Positions 52,348 to 62,200 of a DNA stretch of 64,000 nt are shown piece by piece (the stretch's first letter is position 1; every line of letters starts with the position of its first letter). The notes below the pieces were generated by a model. The model was not told the origin of the DNA. It saw only the letters and a program-made list of their open reading frames with translations, and ran no database searches. The stretch is from Pseudarthrobacter psychrotolerans. GTDB lineage: Bacteria; Actinomycetota; Actinomycetes; Actinomycetales; Micrococcaceae. The position numbers and the translations under genes were made by a program. The stretch is from contig NZ_CP047898.1 in the NCBI RefSeq assembly GCF_009911795.1, forward strand, positions 3,038,001 to 3,102,000, read 5' to 3'.

Positions 52348-52702
52348 TCACCCTTTTCCGTTTCCCCAGAAACCCTCCATCCGGGTCTGGGATTCCGCTA
52401 AGAGTACGTCTCACGTCAAAAGAAGAACAGTGTCCCTTCACCAACTCTGGAAACATCACAACCTCTGGGTGCCGTGATTCTTAGCCAAAGCGGAGCGTCA
52501 GGGATTAGGTGGAGAAGCCACTGCCTGGCTTCGTCCCGTGAGGTGAAAAAACGTGTCGGGCAGGGCGGGTTAACCCCTCCGAGGAAGGTTGCAAGGACAC
52601 GCTTCCCCGTTCAAGCTGCGGTTCCCGGCCGGGTGGGCTCAAATCGGGTTGACATTCCCAGCCCCCCTTGCTGAAGCGGACCGAGTCAGTCAGGCTGTGT
52701 CA
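52348..52702. other. Intergenic region upstream of GH15 gene
   Basis: A 355-base gap between the small hypothetical gene and the GH15 start. I see no coding sequence, repeat or clear promoter in it. A TTGACA lies near 52659 but no matching -10 is evident. The last 60 bases have an open frame continuous with the GH15 gene, but without family signature. Confidence 0.4.
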
Positions 52703-54550
52703 ATGACCAGTAGCCCCATCGCAGACTACGGACTGCTCTCCGACTGCCGGTCCGCGGCGTTGGTGAGTGCTGCAGGATCTGTGGACTGGTTGTGCCTGCC
52801 CCGGTTCGACAGTCCCTCGGTTTTTGGACGTCTCCTGGGTGACGACGCCGGGTTCTGGTCAATCCGTCCTGTTGCTGACTTCACGTCCACCCAGCGATAT
52901 GTCGGTCCCAGCATGGTTCTTGAGACCTCTTTCCGCACCGACGAGGGTGAGGTCACCCTGACCGACGCCCTGGTTCTTGGAAACGGGAACAGGGGCCATG
53001 ACCTCGGTTCCGGATCACCGGGGGCGCTGTTGCGGCAAGTTTCCTGCATACGAGGAACGGTTCAGCTTGACGTCGTCTTTGTGGCGCGACCGGAATACGG
53101 GTTGATACGGCCTTTGGTCCACGGGGGATCAGGTGGGCTGTTGATTAGAGGAGGCGCCGCGGTTCTGTCATTGTCTGCCCCTGTTCCGTTTACGATCGAA
53201 AGCGATGTCGCCCGGGCCCGCGTTGTTGTGCGAGAGGGTGATGCTTTTGGATTCGCCCTTGAACACGCGAACAGCTGGGAGGATGCGCCCGTCTTCTGGG
53301 CACAGGAGGAAATTTCCCGGCGGCTTGCCGACACCGTTGAGGGCTGGACGAGCTGGTCGGGGATGCACCAGAACTACACCGGCCCGTGGCAGGAACTGGT
53401 CTCCCTGAGCGGGCGGGTGCTGCGGGCGCTGACCTTCCACCCCACTGGAGCGATCGTGGCCGCCCCCACCACGTCCCTGCCGGAGGTCATCGGAGGCCAG
53501 CGCAACTGGGACTACCGCTATACATGGGTCCGGGATGCAAGCATGACGCTGCAGGCACTCTGGGTTGCCGCCTGCCCGGTCGAAGCCGGAAGGTTCTTCC
53601 GCTTTCTGGCGACGGCTGGCTCCGGCCAACTGGGCGAGGGTGAAGAGCTCGGGATCATGTACGGGGTCGGTGGTGAACGTGACCTGTCAGAACGTGAACT
53701 GCCCCACCTGCCGGGTTGGCGTTCAAGCACGCCCGTCCGAATAGGGAACGCAGCCTGGCGGCAACGCCAGCTCGACGTGTACGGGGAACTCCTGGACGCT
53801 GCAGCAATCTTGCCGGAATACCTCGCAGACATGGACCCGGACACCCGCAAATTCCTTGCAGACGCCGCCGATGCAGCAGCTGCACGGTGGCAGTCCCCGG
53901 ACCAGGGGATCTGGGAAGTCCGCGGCGAGCCCCGCCACTACCTGTACTCAAAGCTCATGTGCTGGGTGGCCGTGGACCGCGCCGTCAGCATTGCCGACCT
54001 CCTGGATGCCACGGACAGGGTTCCTTATTGGCGGGACGTACGAGAGCAGATCGCCGCTGCTATAAAGGCCCAGGGCTGGAGCGATACTGCCAACTCCTAC
54101 ACCCAGGCGTTGGGCTCCGATGAGCTGGATGCTTCAGCACTGATGCTCTCAATTGTCGGCTTCCTGCCGGGGGATGACCCACGGATGCTGGCAACAATTG
54201 ACGCGATCCAGCGGCATCTCACGGACACAAGGGGCCTGGTGTACCGGTACGGTGGTGAAGACGGGCTGCCCGGGGCTGAAGGGACGTTCCTGCTGTGTAC
54301 GTTCTGGCTCGCCCATGCACTTGCCCTCGCCGGCTCCGTTGAGCGCGCCCGGGAAGTTTTTGAAGGCGCTGCAGACTTCGCCACAGAGCTAGGCCTGCTT
54401 TCTGAAGAGGTGGCCGCCGGCAGCGGTGAGTTGTTGGGGAACTTCCCGCAGGCGTTCAGCCACATCGGGCTGGTCAACGCTGCCTGGGCGATCAGCCGGG
54501 CAGAGGAGAAGTACCCCGGGTCCGGAACCCCGGCCAGCAGCAGGCTGTGA
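52703..54550 (+). CDS. GH15 glycoside hydrolase (glucoamylase/trehalase-like)
   Basis: A 615-residue family 15 enzyme, with the N-terminal beta-sandwich and the (alpha/alpha)6 barrel. ISDYGLL-like start PIADYGLLSDCRSAALVSA, SVDWLCLPRFDSPSVFGRLL, SLPEVIGGQRNWDYRYTWVR with the catalytic-region tryptophans, and FLLCTFWLAHALALAGSVER near the end match the actinobacterial GH15 group, which includes trehalases. No signal peptide is present, so it acts in the cytoplasm. The ATG at 52703 gives the canonical start (MTSSPIADYGLL). Its stop overlaps the start of the truncated gene that follows (GTGA). Confidence 0.85.
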   Translation: MTSSPIADYGLLSDCRSAALVSAAGSVDWLCLPRFDSPSVFGRLLGDDAGFWSIRPVADFTSTQRYVGPSMVLETSFRTDEGEVTLTDALVLGNGNRGHDLGSGSPGALLRQVSCIRGTVQLDVVFVARPEYGLIRPLVHGGSGGLLIRGGAAVLSLSAPVPFTIESDVARARVVVREGDAFGFALEHANSWEDAPVFWAQEEISRRLADTVEGWTSWSGMHQNYTGPWQELVSLSGRVLRALTFHPTGAIVAAPTTSLPEVIGGQRNWDYRYTWVRDASMTLQALWVAACPVEAGRFFRFLATAGSGQLGEGEELGIMYGVGGERDLSERELPHLPGWRSSTPVRIGNAAWRQRQLDVYGELLDAAAILPEYLADMDPDTRKFLADAADAAAARWQSPDQGIWEVRGEPRHYLYSKLMCWVAVDRAVSIADLLDATDRVPYWRDVREQIAAAIKAQGWSDTANSYTQALGSDELDASALMLSIVGFLPGDDPRMLATIDAIQRHLTDTRGLVYRYGGEDGLPGAEGTFLLCTFWLAHALALAGSVERAREVFEGAADFATELGLLSEEVAAGSGELLGNFPQAFSHIGLVNAAWAISRAEEKYPGSGTPASSRL

Positions 54551-54780
54551 TCCGCTTAGCGGTGTTGCTGGCTTTCATTGCGGCCGCACTCCTGTTTCCT
54601 GTTCCGACTGTGGATGATCTGCAGCAGAACTTCACGAACACCCGGTGGGTCCCGCCGTTTATGTCCCGGGCTACGCTATGCTGACCCTTTCGCCAGCGCC
54701 GAAGAACGTCCTGGCTGTGTCAAGCATTTCTGGCCCCGGTGTGACGGCTGTAGGTGGCCCCTCTTGCCCGGGTTTTAAGC
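54547..54780 (+). pseudogene. TVP38/TMEM64 (VTT)-like membrane protein, truncated
   Basis: A GTG start overlaps the GH15 stop. The sequence RLAVLLAFIAAALLFPVPTV, DDLQQNFTNTRWVPPF runs to a stop in this frame near 54681. One frame over, VYVPGYAMLTLSPAPKNVLA continues the family pattern, then decays. VTT/TVP38 proteins are membrane scaffolds of unknown role. The gene is both frameshifted and cut off, and is probably non-functional. Sequence from 54720 to 54845 looks like an unidentified IS end or filler. Confidence 0.5.
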
Positions 54781-54844
54781 GTCGGCTTGGTTGTTCCCTG
54801 ATGCTTTCGGTGCGCGCGGATTATCCGCGGTGAGGGTGTTGGGG

Positions 54845-55026
54845 TTAGTCCGGGTAGATGGAGACGGCCGTGGCTTTGATGACGTAGTACACGGTCATTC
54901 CGGGTGTAAGTCCGAGGTCCGCAGATGCGGCTGGGGTATTGACCCACCGCCCCCATGCCGGCCGGAGGCGGGACACCATCCGTATCGAGCGCCGCTCCTC
55001 CGCTGAAAGGCTGCTTCCAGGGGGCA
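54845..55026 (-). pseudogene. TOBE/Mop-like domain fragment, cut by IS21 element
   Basis: Minus-strand sequence ends with GLTPGMTVYYVIKATAVSIY and a stop at 54845-54847, the C-terminal pattern of a TOBE/Mop molybdate-binding domain. Upstream, SLSAEERRSIRMVSRLRP is unrelated to the usual domain, and the frame is cut at 55026 by the IS21 element. The remainder of the gene was not found on the other side of the element. It may have been an ABC or molybdate-responsive protein. Confidence 0.45.
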
Positions 55027-55172
55027 TGTCAACTGCAACTTTGAACTGACCGGTGGCTGCAGTTTGCGTTGACCGGTGGCTGCAATGGACTGACCGGTGG
55101 CGGCAAGTAGTTTTGAACACTGGTCAGGCGCCGGGGGCATGCCGGGGTTGGGGCGCCTGACCGCGTTGCGGG

Positions 55173-55964
55173 TTAGTTCATCGGGCGGGTTCCTTTCCCG
55201 TTTTGGGCTTGCATGAGCCGGACGGACTCGCCGCTGGTTTGGCATAGGTGTGCGTGGTGCATGAGCCGGTCCACGGTCGCGGTGGCGATGGTTTTGGGCA
55301 TCAACTCATCAAAGCCGGAGGGGTGGATATTCGAGCTGATCGCCAGGGAGCGTTTCTCGTAGGAGGCCTCCACGACGCGGTAGAAACCCTCGGCGGCATC
55401 GCCGGAAACCGGCAAAAGTCCTACGTCATCAATGCAAATCAAATCCACGCCGGTAACGCGGGTGATGGCCTTGTTGACGCTGTCATCGATGCGGTGCCGG
55501 CGCACGAGGGCGCCGAGGTCCTCCAGACTCAGCCACGACACGGACATGCCTTCGTCGATGGCCTGCTGGCCCAGGGATTCCAGCAGCAGGGTTTTCCCGG
55601 TCCCGGAGGGCCCGCACGCGATCAGGTTCTCCCTCCGCCGCACCCACTCCAGGGTCCGCAGGAACGAGGTCGTCGCAGCCGGCAGGGTGGAGAGGGACTC
55701 GTCCCAGACATCGAACGTTTTCCCGGTGGGGAACCCCGCGCGTTTGCGCCGGGTGGCGAGCATCGACCGGTTCCGGCCCGTTGCTTCGGCCTCGAGCAAG
55801 ACGCGAATGACTTCTGTGGGGTCCCAGCGCTGGGCCTTCGCGGTCGCCAACACCTCGGCGACAACGGCGCGGGCGTGCGGCATCCGGGTGGTGCGCATCA
55901 ACGCGATGACGTGCTCCACGGCCGCATCCGCCAGCGGGCTGGGGGCCAGGGCTGTCGCGCTCAT
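55173..55964 (-). CDS. istB: IstB-like ATP-binding transposition protein
   Basis: A 263-residue AAA+ ATPase of IS21 elements. Walker A is ACGPSGTGKTLLLESLGQQA, Walker B DLICIDDVGLLPVSGDAAEG, and the C-terminal ATATVDRLMHHAHLCQTSGE segment is diagnostic. It selects the target and activates IstA. The start at 55964 overlaps the istA stop by four bases (ATGA). Length is normal. Confidence 0.95.
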   Translation of the reverse strand: MSATALAPSPLADAAVEHVIALMRTTRMPHARAVVAEVLATAKAQRWDPTEVIRVLLEAEATGRNRSMLATRRKRAGFPTGKTFDVWDESLSTLPAATTSFLRTLEWVRRRENLIACGPSGTGKTLLLESLGQQAIDEGMSVSWLSLEDLGALVRRHRIDDSVNKAITRVTGVDLICIDDVGLLPVSGDAAEGFYRVVEASYEKRSLAISSNIHPSGFDELMPKTIATATVDRLMHHAHLCQTSGESVRLMQAQNGKGTRPMN

Positions 55965-57508
55965 TCGGTGGCTCCTTCAAGATCGGCAACGTCGCTGGCA
56001 TCGCTGGTGGTAGGGGTGTTGGTGGTACCGAAGTTGGCCCATGCGCTGGTGCCCTGGCTCAGCCACTGGCCTTGGTCGGTGACGGCGTGCCGGGTAGTGC
56101 TGATGGTTCTTTGCGGCTGGCCGGTGGCGGTGTTGGTGATGATGGAGACCAGGTCCTCGTGGCTGAAGCGGTGGTGCACGGCGGCGGCGCCGAGACCCTG
56201 GTCAACGACGTCGGCGCCCATGACCTTGGCCATGGTGGCGGCGCGTTCCATCTTGTGGCGGATCTTGTTCGTCCCGGCTGCGGCGGCTTCTTTGAGCCAG
56301 AGCGCTGCCCCGGCGCCGAGTGCCAGGAACTCCTCTTCGGCGGTGTTCGTGGGGCGGATCACCCGTTCCAGGGCCCCGGCATTGGCGGGCGGGAAGTGGG
56401 CGTCAATGATCGCCGGCACGCCGGGACGGGTGAGTGGATGGCGTGCGACTTCCACCGGCCCGGCCTCGCCGACATGGACGATGATGACCTCGGTGTCGGT
56501 GCCGCGCACCCAGAGCCTTTGCCCCATCAGGGTGTGCGGGACGGAGTAGCGGGCGTGCTCGTAGGTGACCATGGGAGTGTTCGGCGGGACCTGCCGGACC
56601 TGCCCGAAACTGGCCGTCACCGGCACTGCAGGGACCGGGTGCAGCTTGGGCTGCTCGATCAGTCTCAGCATGTCCTGGGGGATCTCCAGGGTGGCCCGGT
56701 GGACCTTGGAATTCACATCCTCCATAAACGCCTCGCACGCCGCTTCCAGCTCGGCGAAGGAGGCGTAGTCCGGGCGCAGGTTCGTGTCTTTGGGCACGAT
56801 GTCGGCTTTGGCGATCTTGACCGCGTTCTCCACCCCGCCCTTCGAGGCCGGGTCCGCCGGCATGCAGGTGTGCACGGCGGTGGAGTAGTGCCGGGCGAAC
56901 GCGACGATCTGCGGGTTACGGACCGGCACCCCGGCAACGTGCTCGACCGTGACGGTCTTCTCGTTGTCGGTCAAAATGTACGTCGGGACCCCGCCGATGA
57001 GCCGGAAGGAGCGGTCGAGGGCGGCGAAGACGCTCGGCATGGTCTTATCCCGCAAAGGGATCACGATCCGGAAGCGTGAATACGCCAGCCAGGCCACGAA
57101 CAACACCGTTTTGGCGCCGTCAACGACGGGCCCGTCTCCGTAGTCCCATTGGAGCCACAGGCCTGGCTCCACAGTCCAGGGCCGGTGAACACGGGTGTTT
57201 TGGGCCCGGTATTTCGACTTCAGCCCGGCCAGCACGTAGCGGGTCGTGCGGATCGATCCGGGATAGCCCAGATCAACGAGTTTTCCGTGCACAACGTCCC
57301 CGCGGATCTTCCCGCGGGACTGCTCGACCAGCGACTTCATCTGCGGCAGGAACGGGTCAGTGATCCGTCCCCGCTGGCGGGCGACCGGCGCTTGGACGCC
57401 TTCCTGCCGGGCCTTCACATACGAACGGACAGTGTTGTGCGAAACGCCGCAGATCTTCGCGGCATCCCGGTACGAACGGGTCAAATCATAAGCAGCTAAA
57501 ATTTCCAT
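55961..57508 (-). CDS. istA: IstA-like IS21 transposase
   Basis: A 515-residue DDE transposase. The N-terminal helix-turn-helix is SYRDAAKICGVSHNTVRSYV. The catalytic aspartates and glutamate lie in LWLQWDYGDGPVV, YILTDNEKTVTVEH and PASKGGVENAVKIAK. The ATG at 57508 has AGGAGAG upstream; the frame is open to 57529. A large hairpin lies in its leader (57534-57606). Confidence 0.95.
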   Translation of the reverse strand: MEILAAYDLTRSYRDAAKICGVSHNTVRSYVKARQEGVQAPVARQRGRITDPFLPQMKSLVEQSRGKIRGDVVHGKLVDLGYPGSIRTTRYVLAGLKSKYRAQNTRVHRPWTVEPGLWLQWDYGDGPVVDGAKTVLFVAWLAYSRFRIVIPLRDKTMPSVFAALDRSFRLIGGVPTYILTDNEKTVTVEHVAGVPVRNPQIVAFARHYSTAVHTCMPADPASKGGVENAVKIAKADIVPKDTNLRPDYASFAELEAACEAFMEDVNSKVHRATLEIPQDMLRLIEQPKLHPVPAVPVTASFGQVRQVPPNTPMVTYEHARYSVPHTLMGQRLWVRGTDTEVIIVHVGEAGPVEVARHPLTRPGVPAIIDAHFPPANAGALERVIRPTNTAEEEFLALGAGAALWLKEAAAAGTNKIRHKMERAATMAKVMGADVVDQGLGAAAVHHRFSHEDLVSIITNTATGQPQRTISTTRHAVTDQGQWLSQGTSAWANFGTTNTPTTSDASDVADLEGATE

Positions 57509-57533
57509 GAACTCTCCTGGAGACTTCACATCA

Positions 57534-57606
57534 AGCCCCTTCCTTCCCCACGATGGGTGAAATAAAAACGATTGGCATCGCTATTTCACCGCGGAAGGAA
57601 GGGGCT
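57534..57606 (-). other. Two-part hairpin in the istA leader
   Basis: Outer 14-bp perfect stem (57534-57547 with 57593-57606) and inner 9-bp perfect stem (57556-57564 with 57582-57590). It lies between the right end of the IS21 element and the istA start at 57508. It could block read-through transcription from flanking genes by sequestering the istA start region, as is known for some IS leaders. Confidence 0.55.
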
Positions 57607-57782
57607 CTCCCCGTAATGACACGGGGGACGGACAAGGGAATCCCAGCAAAGCCCCGGCCACACACACGGCCAAGAACTGGTCAAAAGTACTTGCAGCCAC
57701 TGGTCAAAACCACTGCCGCGAACGGTCAATCCAAATTGCCGTCTCTGGTCAGTTTAAAGTTGCAGCTAACAGGGGCAGGCAG

Positions 57783-57799
57783 ATCGGTGGATCAAGGCT
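57783..57799 (-). repeat. Right inverted repeat of the island
   Basis: Reverse complement of the left repeat at 43653-43669, exact over 17 bases. It lies six bases outside the duplicated GGGGCA of the IS21 element. Confidence 0.85.
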
Positions 57800-57801
57800 A
57801 A

Positions 57802-58217
57802 GGAACGACGCCGAGCTCCGCCACTGGATGCGCGACGAGCACGGCGTCACGGGCTATGCGCAGTACGCCGTCTCGTGGGAGCTGTTCGGTTATCCGGAAT
57901 TTATGCTGCGCGACGCCGACGAGCTCATCGATGGCCAGTACACCGAGGGCGTGGAGATCCAGATGCGGAAGGGCTACGTCTCGCTGCACAGCCCGCGCCG
58001 GAAGTTCGCCCAGGTCACCCGGACCACCAACACCGCCGTGGACGTCGCCCTGCGCCTGGACACACTCCGCCTCGGCGCAGCCACCGGAGGGCGTTTGGAA
58101 GCCCTGAAGGCCCGGGCCGATGATCCCTTCCACCGCCGCGTCCGGCTCACGTCTGTGGACCAGGTGGATGAGGAACTGCTGGAAATCCTTGCCAGGGCGC
58201 TGGACCAGAACACCTAA
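57802..58217 (+). pseudogene. DUF4287-type gene, C-terminal half (split by island)
   Basis: The second half of the gene interrupted by the island. It reads RNDAELRHWMRDEHGVTGYA, QYAVSWELFGYPEFMLRDAD, YVSLHSPRRKFAQVTRTTNT and VRLTSVDQVDEELLEILARA, ending at a stop at 58217. The last part has the look of a DUF5655 domain. An internal ATG at 57828 gives a residual open frame of 129 residues, but the N-terminal half is required for the normal protein. Confidence 0.9.
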
Positions 58218-58288
58218 CAGCTGGAACGACGGCGGGCCGGGTCGCCGGAAACTTCCGACGAACCCGGCCCGGGACCGTGGTGAGGGTC

Positions 58289-59140
58289 CTAGGCGTCGAT
58301 CATCTCGTCGTCGTCCGCTTCTTCGAACTCAACAGATGCGACGATTTCCTGGGTCTCCGGGTTGATCATGAACGCCTCTTCGTCGTCCTCCACCATGATG
58401 AAGTCGCCGTGGTCCGTGGTGAAGTGCCAGGCCAGGGTCTTCTCGCCGTCGTGCATGTAGTTGGGGTCGCCCATGGTGATCTTCTGCAGCGTGTAGCCGG
58501 CGATGCCGCACAGTTCGCGGATGATGACCTCGAAATCCGGGGCGTCCTCCAGTGCTTCCTCGTCGGCCGCGGCCTGGCGCTCCTCGAGGTTGAGGATGAG
58601 CGCAACCTGACGCTCAATGTAGGCGTCGAGCTCGTCGTCGTCGAGCACCAGCAGGCCCTCCTGGCGCAGAAGCCAGGCGGCGTTGAGTGCGGTGATGTTT
58701 TCGGTTTCGAACAGTTCCTCGAACTCGCCGTCGAGCTCTTCGAGGGTGCGCACGGCCTCGTTGGACTCTTCCTCGGTGTCCAGGTCGCCGTCAAGGTAAC
58801 GCTCTTCGTCCTCGTCGGACATGGCATCAAACGCTTCAACGGTGCGGTTGAAGAGCTCAAGGTGGGCGCTTGCGCCCATGCCCGCGAGGCCCTGGCGGAT
58901 GAGCGGGTCCACTTCGTCGCGGTCCGCGGTGAACACGTACTGGGCGAAGCCGCCCTCCAAAGACTGCGTGACGTAGAAGTCCACGTAGTAGCTGCCGAGC
59001 GCCGCGGGCGCGATCTCGCCGGCGTCGAGCAGTTTCCCGTACATGGCGTTCACCACGTGAACGTTGGCATCTACGACCTCCTCGCTGCCTGCATCGATGC
59101 TGGCCTTGGTCAGGACGACAGGGTTCTGGCTCATGGTCAT
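58289..59140 (-). CDS. Acidic DUF4375-like protein
   Basis: A 283-residue, strongly acidic protein. The N-terminal half has VVLTKASIDAGSEEVVDANV, YYVDFYVTQSLEGGFAQYVF and GASAHLELFNRTVEAFDAMS, the pattern of DUF4375/DMP19-like proteins. The second half is Asp/Glu-rich and ends EEADDDEMIDA, with a middle LCGIAGYTLQKITMGDPNYM part. The function is unknown. Starts at 59152, 59140 and 59134 are in frame; an AGGAA site precedes 59140/59134. It is divergent from the SNF2 gene. Confidence 0.7.
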   Translation of the reverse strand: MTMSQNPVVLTKASIDAGSEEVVDANVHVVNAMYGKLLDAGEIAPAALGSYYVDFYVTQSLEGGFAQYVFTADRDEVDPLIRQGLAGMGASAHLELFNRTVEAFDAMSDEDEERYLDGDLDTEEESNEAVRTLEELDGEFEELFETENITALNAAWLLRQEGLLVLDDDELDAYIERQVALILNLEERQAAADEEALEDAPDFEVIIRELCGIAGYTLQKITMGDPNYMHDGEKTLAWHFTTDHGDFIMVEDDEEAFMINPETQEIVASVEFEEADDDEMIDA

Positions 59141-59269
59141 GGGATTCCTCACTGCTGAATGCTTCGGTGCTGCTCAGGACACTTTCACGCTACGTCGGCG
59201 GGGACCTCAGTGTGTTGAGGCGGAAGTGAACGTCAGGCGAAGTTTCAGGCTCCCGCCGGGCGAACTAAG

Positions 59270-62200
59270 ATGAAGCAGATAACCTCCGATCGGACACGGC
59301 ACTCCCGTGGCCAGCTGAAAGTAGCGCGCACCATGCCATCCCAACCGGACGAGAGTGCGGCACTGGCAATACAGACCCCCGCCATTAACGACCGCTCCCT
59401 TGCGGCCGGATTGGCGTATGCCATGGGCAGCCGGGTTTCCGGGATGTCGTTCGACGCCGCCACCGGGCTGATGCTGGGCAAGGTCCGGGGAGGTGCCGAC
59501 GTCCCTTACTCCACCACGGCCAAGCTGGTCCGGAAAACGGGCGGCTGGAGCTGCACCGTGGGCGTCTGCAGCTGCCCCGTCCGCAAGGACTGCAAACACG
59601 TGGCCGCGCTTCTGTTCGCCGCCGAGGACAACCCGGCCATCCGCGTCCAACTCCTGGCCCCCGCTGATGTTTCCCGGCTGTCCCGGCAACCCGTCAGCCT
59701 GGACCTGGCCGACTGGGAGCAGGCATTGAGCCCGCTCATTTCGCAGCCCGGCATCACGCAGTCCATCAGCGGCATCCCGCTGGCCCTCCAGTTCGAGGTC
59801 GAGGAACCGGCGCCGCACTTCTCCTACACAGGCCGCCGCGACCCGCTCCGCAGCGTCCGCCAGCTCAAGGCCCGGCCCGTGATCATGGGCGCCAAGGGCA
59901 AGTGGATCCGCGGCGACGTCTCCTGGAATACCCTGAGCTACCTGAATTTCCGCCGCGAATGCAACGAGGCGCACATTGAGTGGATGCAGGCGTTCCTGGC
60001 CGCACACACCTCCGCCGCCAACCGGGTGCATAACTCCTCCGCCCTGTGGCTGGGGCTGAACACCTTCGCCGGGAAGAACATGTGGAGCCTGCTCGCCGAT
60101 GCCAAAAAGATCGGCCTCACCCTGGTTCACAGCCGCGGCACTGAGCCGGTGCGGCTCGCGGAGTCCCCCGCCGCCGTCGGACTTAATTTGAGCCGTTACG
60201 GCTCGCCTTCCGGTGACGGCGGCGATGCTGCCGCGGCCACCCCGGAGGTCGCGGCGAAAACCGCCGACGACGGCGGGCTGGAGCTCGCGCCCACCATCAC
60301 CGTTGAGGGGGAAGACGTTGATCCGGCGTCGGTGGGGACCATCGGCCGCCCCGCGCACGGCATCTTCCTGACCACCGGCCGGGAGGCCTTGCCCGGTGTT
60401 TCCGCGGACAACGTGATCACGCTGGCCCCGCTGGAAAACGGGCTGAGCGAGGAACTCCTGACGTTCGTCACGGCCGGCAGCACCCTGCACATTCCGGCGA
60501 AGGACGAGACGCGGTTCCTCACCGGCTTCTACCCGAAGCTGAAGCAGGCAGCCCGGGTCACGGCGACGGACGAGTCGGTGGCGCTGCCCGCCCTGGCCCT
60601 CCCCACCCTCTCCCTGCTGGCCAACTACGGCGCAGACCACCGGGTCCGGCTGCATTGGGAATGGCATTACAAGTCCGGAAACCTGGTCACGGCCCAGCCG
60701 CTGTGGCGGCACCCCGGCGACCACGGCTACCGCGACGACACCGCCGAGGCCCGCATCCTGGAAGGCATCGGCCAGCCGTGGAACGTTGTTCCGGCCCTGG
60801 GCGAATCGGCCTCCGGCGGCTGGGGCACACCGCGCCTGTCCGCGTCCGCCGAACTCAGCGGCCTGGACACACTGGCGTTTACCGAGGATGTCCTGCCCGA
60901 GCTCCGGAACGCGCCGGACGTTTCAGTGGACACTGCCGGGGACATCGCCGACTACCGTGAGGCAGAGGAAGCGCCGGTCGTTTCCATCTCCACCAAGGCC
61001 ACGGAACAGCGCGACTGGTTCGATCTTGGCATCCAGATTTCGCTCGAGGGCCAGCCGGTGTCCTTCGCGGCCGTGTTCTCCGCACTGGCCGCGGGACAGA
61101 CCAAAATGCTGCTGCCCAGCGGCGCCTACTTCTCGCTGGACCTCCCGGAACTGCACCAGCTGCGCGCCCTGATTGAGGAAGCCCGCTCGCTGCAGGACAA
61201 CAAGGACGCCCCGCTGCAGATCAGCCGTTTCCAGGCCGGGCTCTGGGACGAGCTCGCGCAACTGGGCATTGTCGATGAACAGGCTGCTGCGTGGCGTGAG
61301 GCCGTGGGCGGGCTGCTCGAAGGCGGAATCAACGGACTGCCGCTGCCTCCCTCCCTCAATGCGGAGTTGCGGCCGTACCAGCTGGAAGGCTTCAACTGGC
61401 TCAGCTTCCTGTACCGGCACAGCCTGGGCGGGATCCTCGCGGACGACATGGGCCTCGGCAAAACCGTGCAGGCACTCGCCCTGATGTGCGCCGCGAAGGA
61501 GCAGGCTGCTTCTGTTACTGCGGGTGCTGACTCTGTGGCTGGGGCTGCTGATTCTGTCGGGGCGCCAATTCCGGCGCCCGACGGCGGGACTCCCTTTTTG
61601 GTGGTAGCCCCCACCAGCGTCGTGGGCAACTGGGCGGCCGAAGCCGCACGCTTCGCTCCCGGCCTGACGGTCCGTATCGTGAGCGAAACGTTCGCCAAAA
61701 ACAGCCAGGACGCAGCCGTTGAACTCGCCGGCGCGGACATCGTGATCACGTCCTACGCACTGTTCCGGATCGACTACGATTCCTACGCCTCAAAGACCTG
61801 GGCCGGGCTGGTGCTGGATGAAGCCCAGTTTGTGAAGAACCACCAGTCCAAGGCCTACCAGTGTGCCCGGAAGCTCCCTGCGGCGTTCAAGCTGGCCATC
61901 ACCGGCACGCCGCTGGAGAACAACCTCATGGAGTTCTGGGCGCTGACGTCCATCGTGGCGCCGGGCCTTTTCTCCAGCCCCAAACGGTTCGCCGAGTACT
62001 ACCAGAAACCGGTGGAAAAGAACGGCGACAAGGGGCAGCTGGACAAGCTCCGCCGTCGGGTCCGTCCGCTCATGATGCGCCGCACTAAGGACCAGGTCAT
62101 CCAAGACCTGCCGCCGAAGCAGGAACAGATCCTGGAGGTGGTGCTGAACCCGCGCCACCAGAAGGTCTACCAGACGCACCTGCAGCGTGAACGCCAGAAG

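Larger units (their letters stand above)
55027..57771 (-). mobile_element. IS21-family insertion sequence with 6-bp duplication
   Basis: A 2,745-bp element. The ends are related as an imperfect inverted repeat (TGTCAACTGCAACTTTGAAC and TGTTAGCTGCAACTTTAAAC). GGGGCA at 55021-55026 and 57772-57777 is the target duplication. Each end has three copies of a TGACCGGTGGCTGCA-like 15-base unit (55047, 55070, 55091 on the left; 57692, 57714, 57737 reversed on the right), as for IS21 transposase binding. Two genes, istA and istB, are intact and overlap. Confidence 0.9.
43652..57801. mobile_element. Island of about 14.1 kb inserted in a DUF4287-type gene
   Basis: The two halves of a DUF4287-type gene lie at the outer edges. 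The bases CTAA occur at both junctions (43648-43651 and 57798-57801). A perfect 17-bp inverted repeat, AGCCTTGATCCACCGAT, lies just inside each (43653-43669 and 57783-57799). The interior holds decayed fragments, a cluster of functional-looking genes, IS remnants and an IS21 element. No integrase or transposase spanning the whole island was found, so its mover is unknown. CTAA fits the YTAR target of IS701-family elements. Confidence 0.8.

Noticed and set aside
43653-57799. Interpreting the island as integrated by a tyrosine recombinase at an att site
   Set aside because: The end repeats are inverted, not direct, and no integrase gene or tRNA is present.
43652-57801. A 2-bp AA duplication at the island ends
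   Set aside because: Removing it with that boundary shifts the DUF4287 frame; only the CTA/CTAA boundary restores it.
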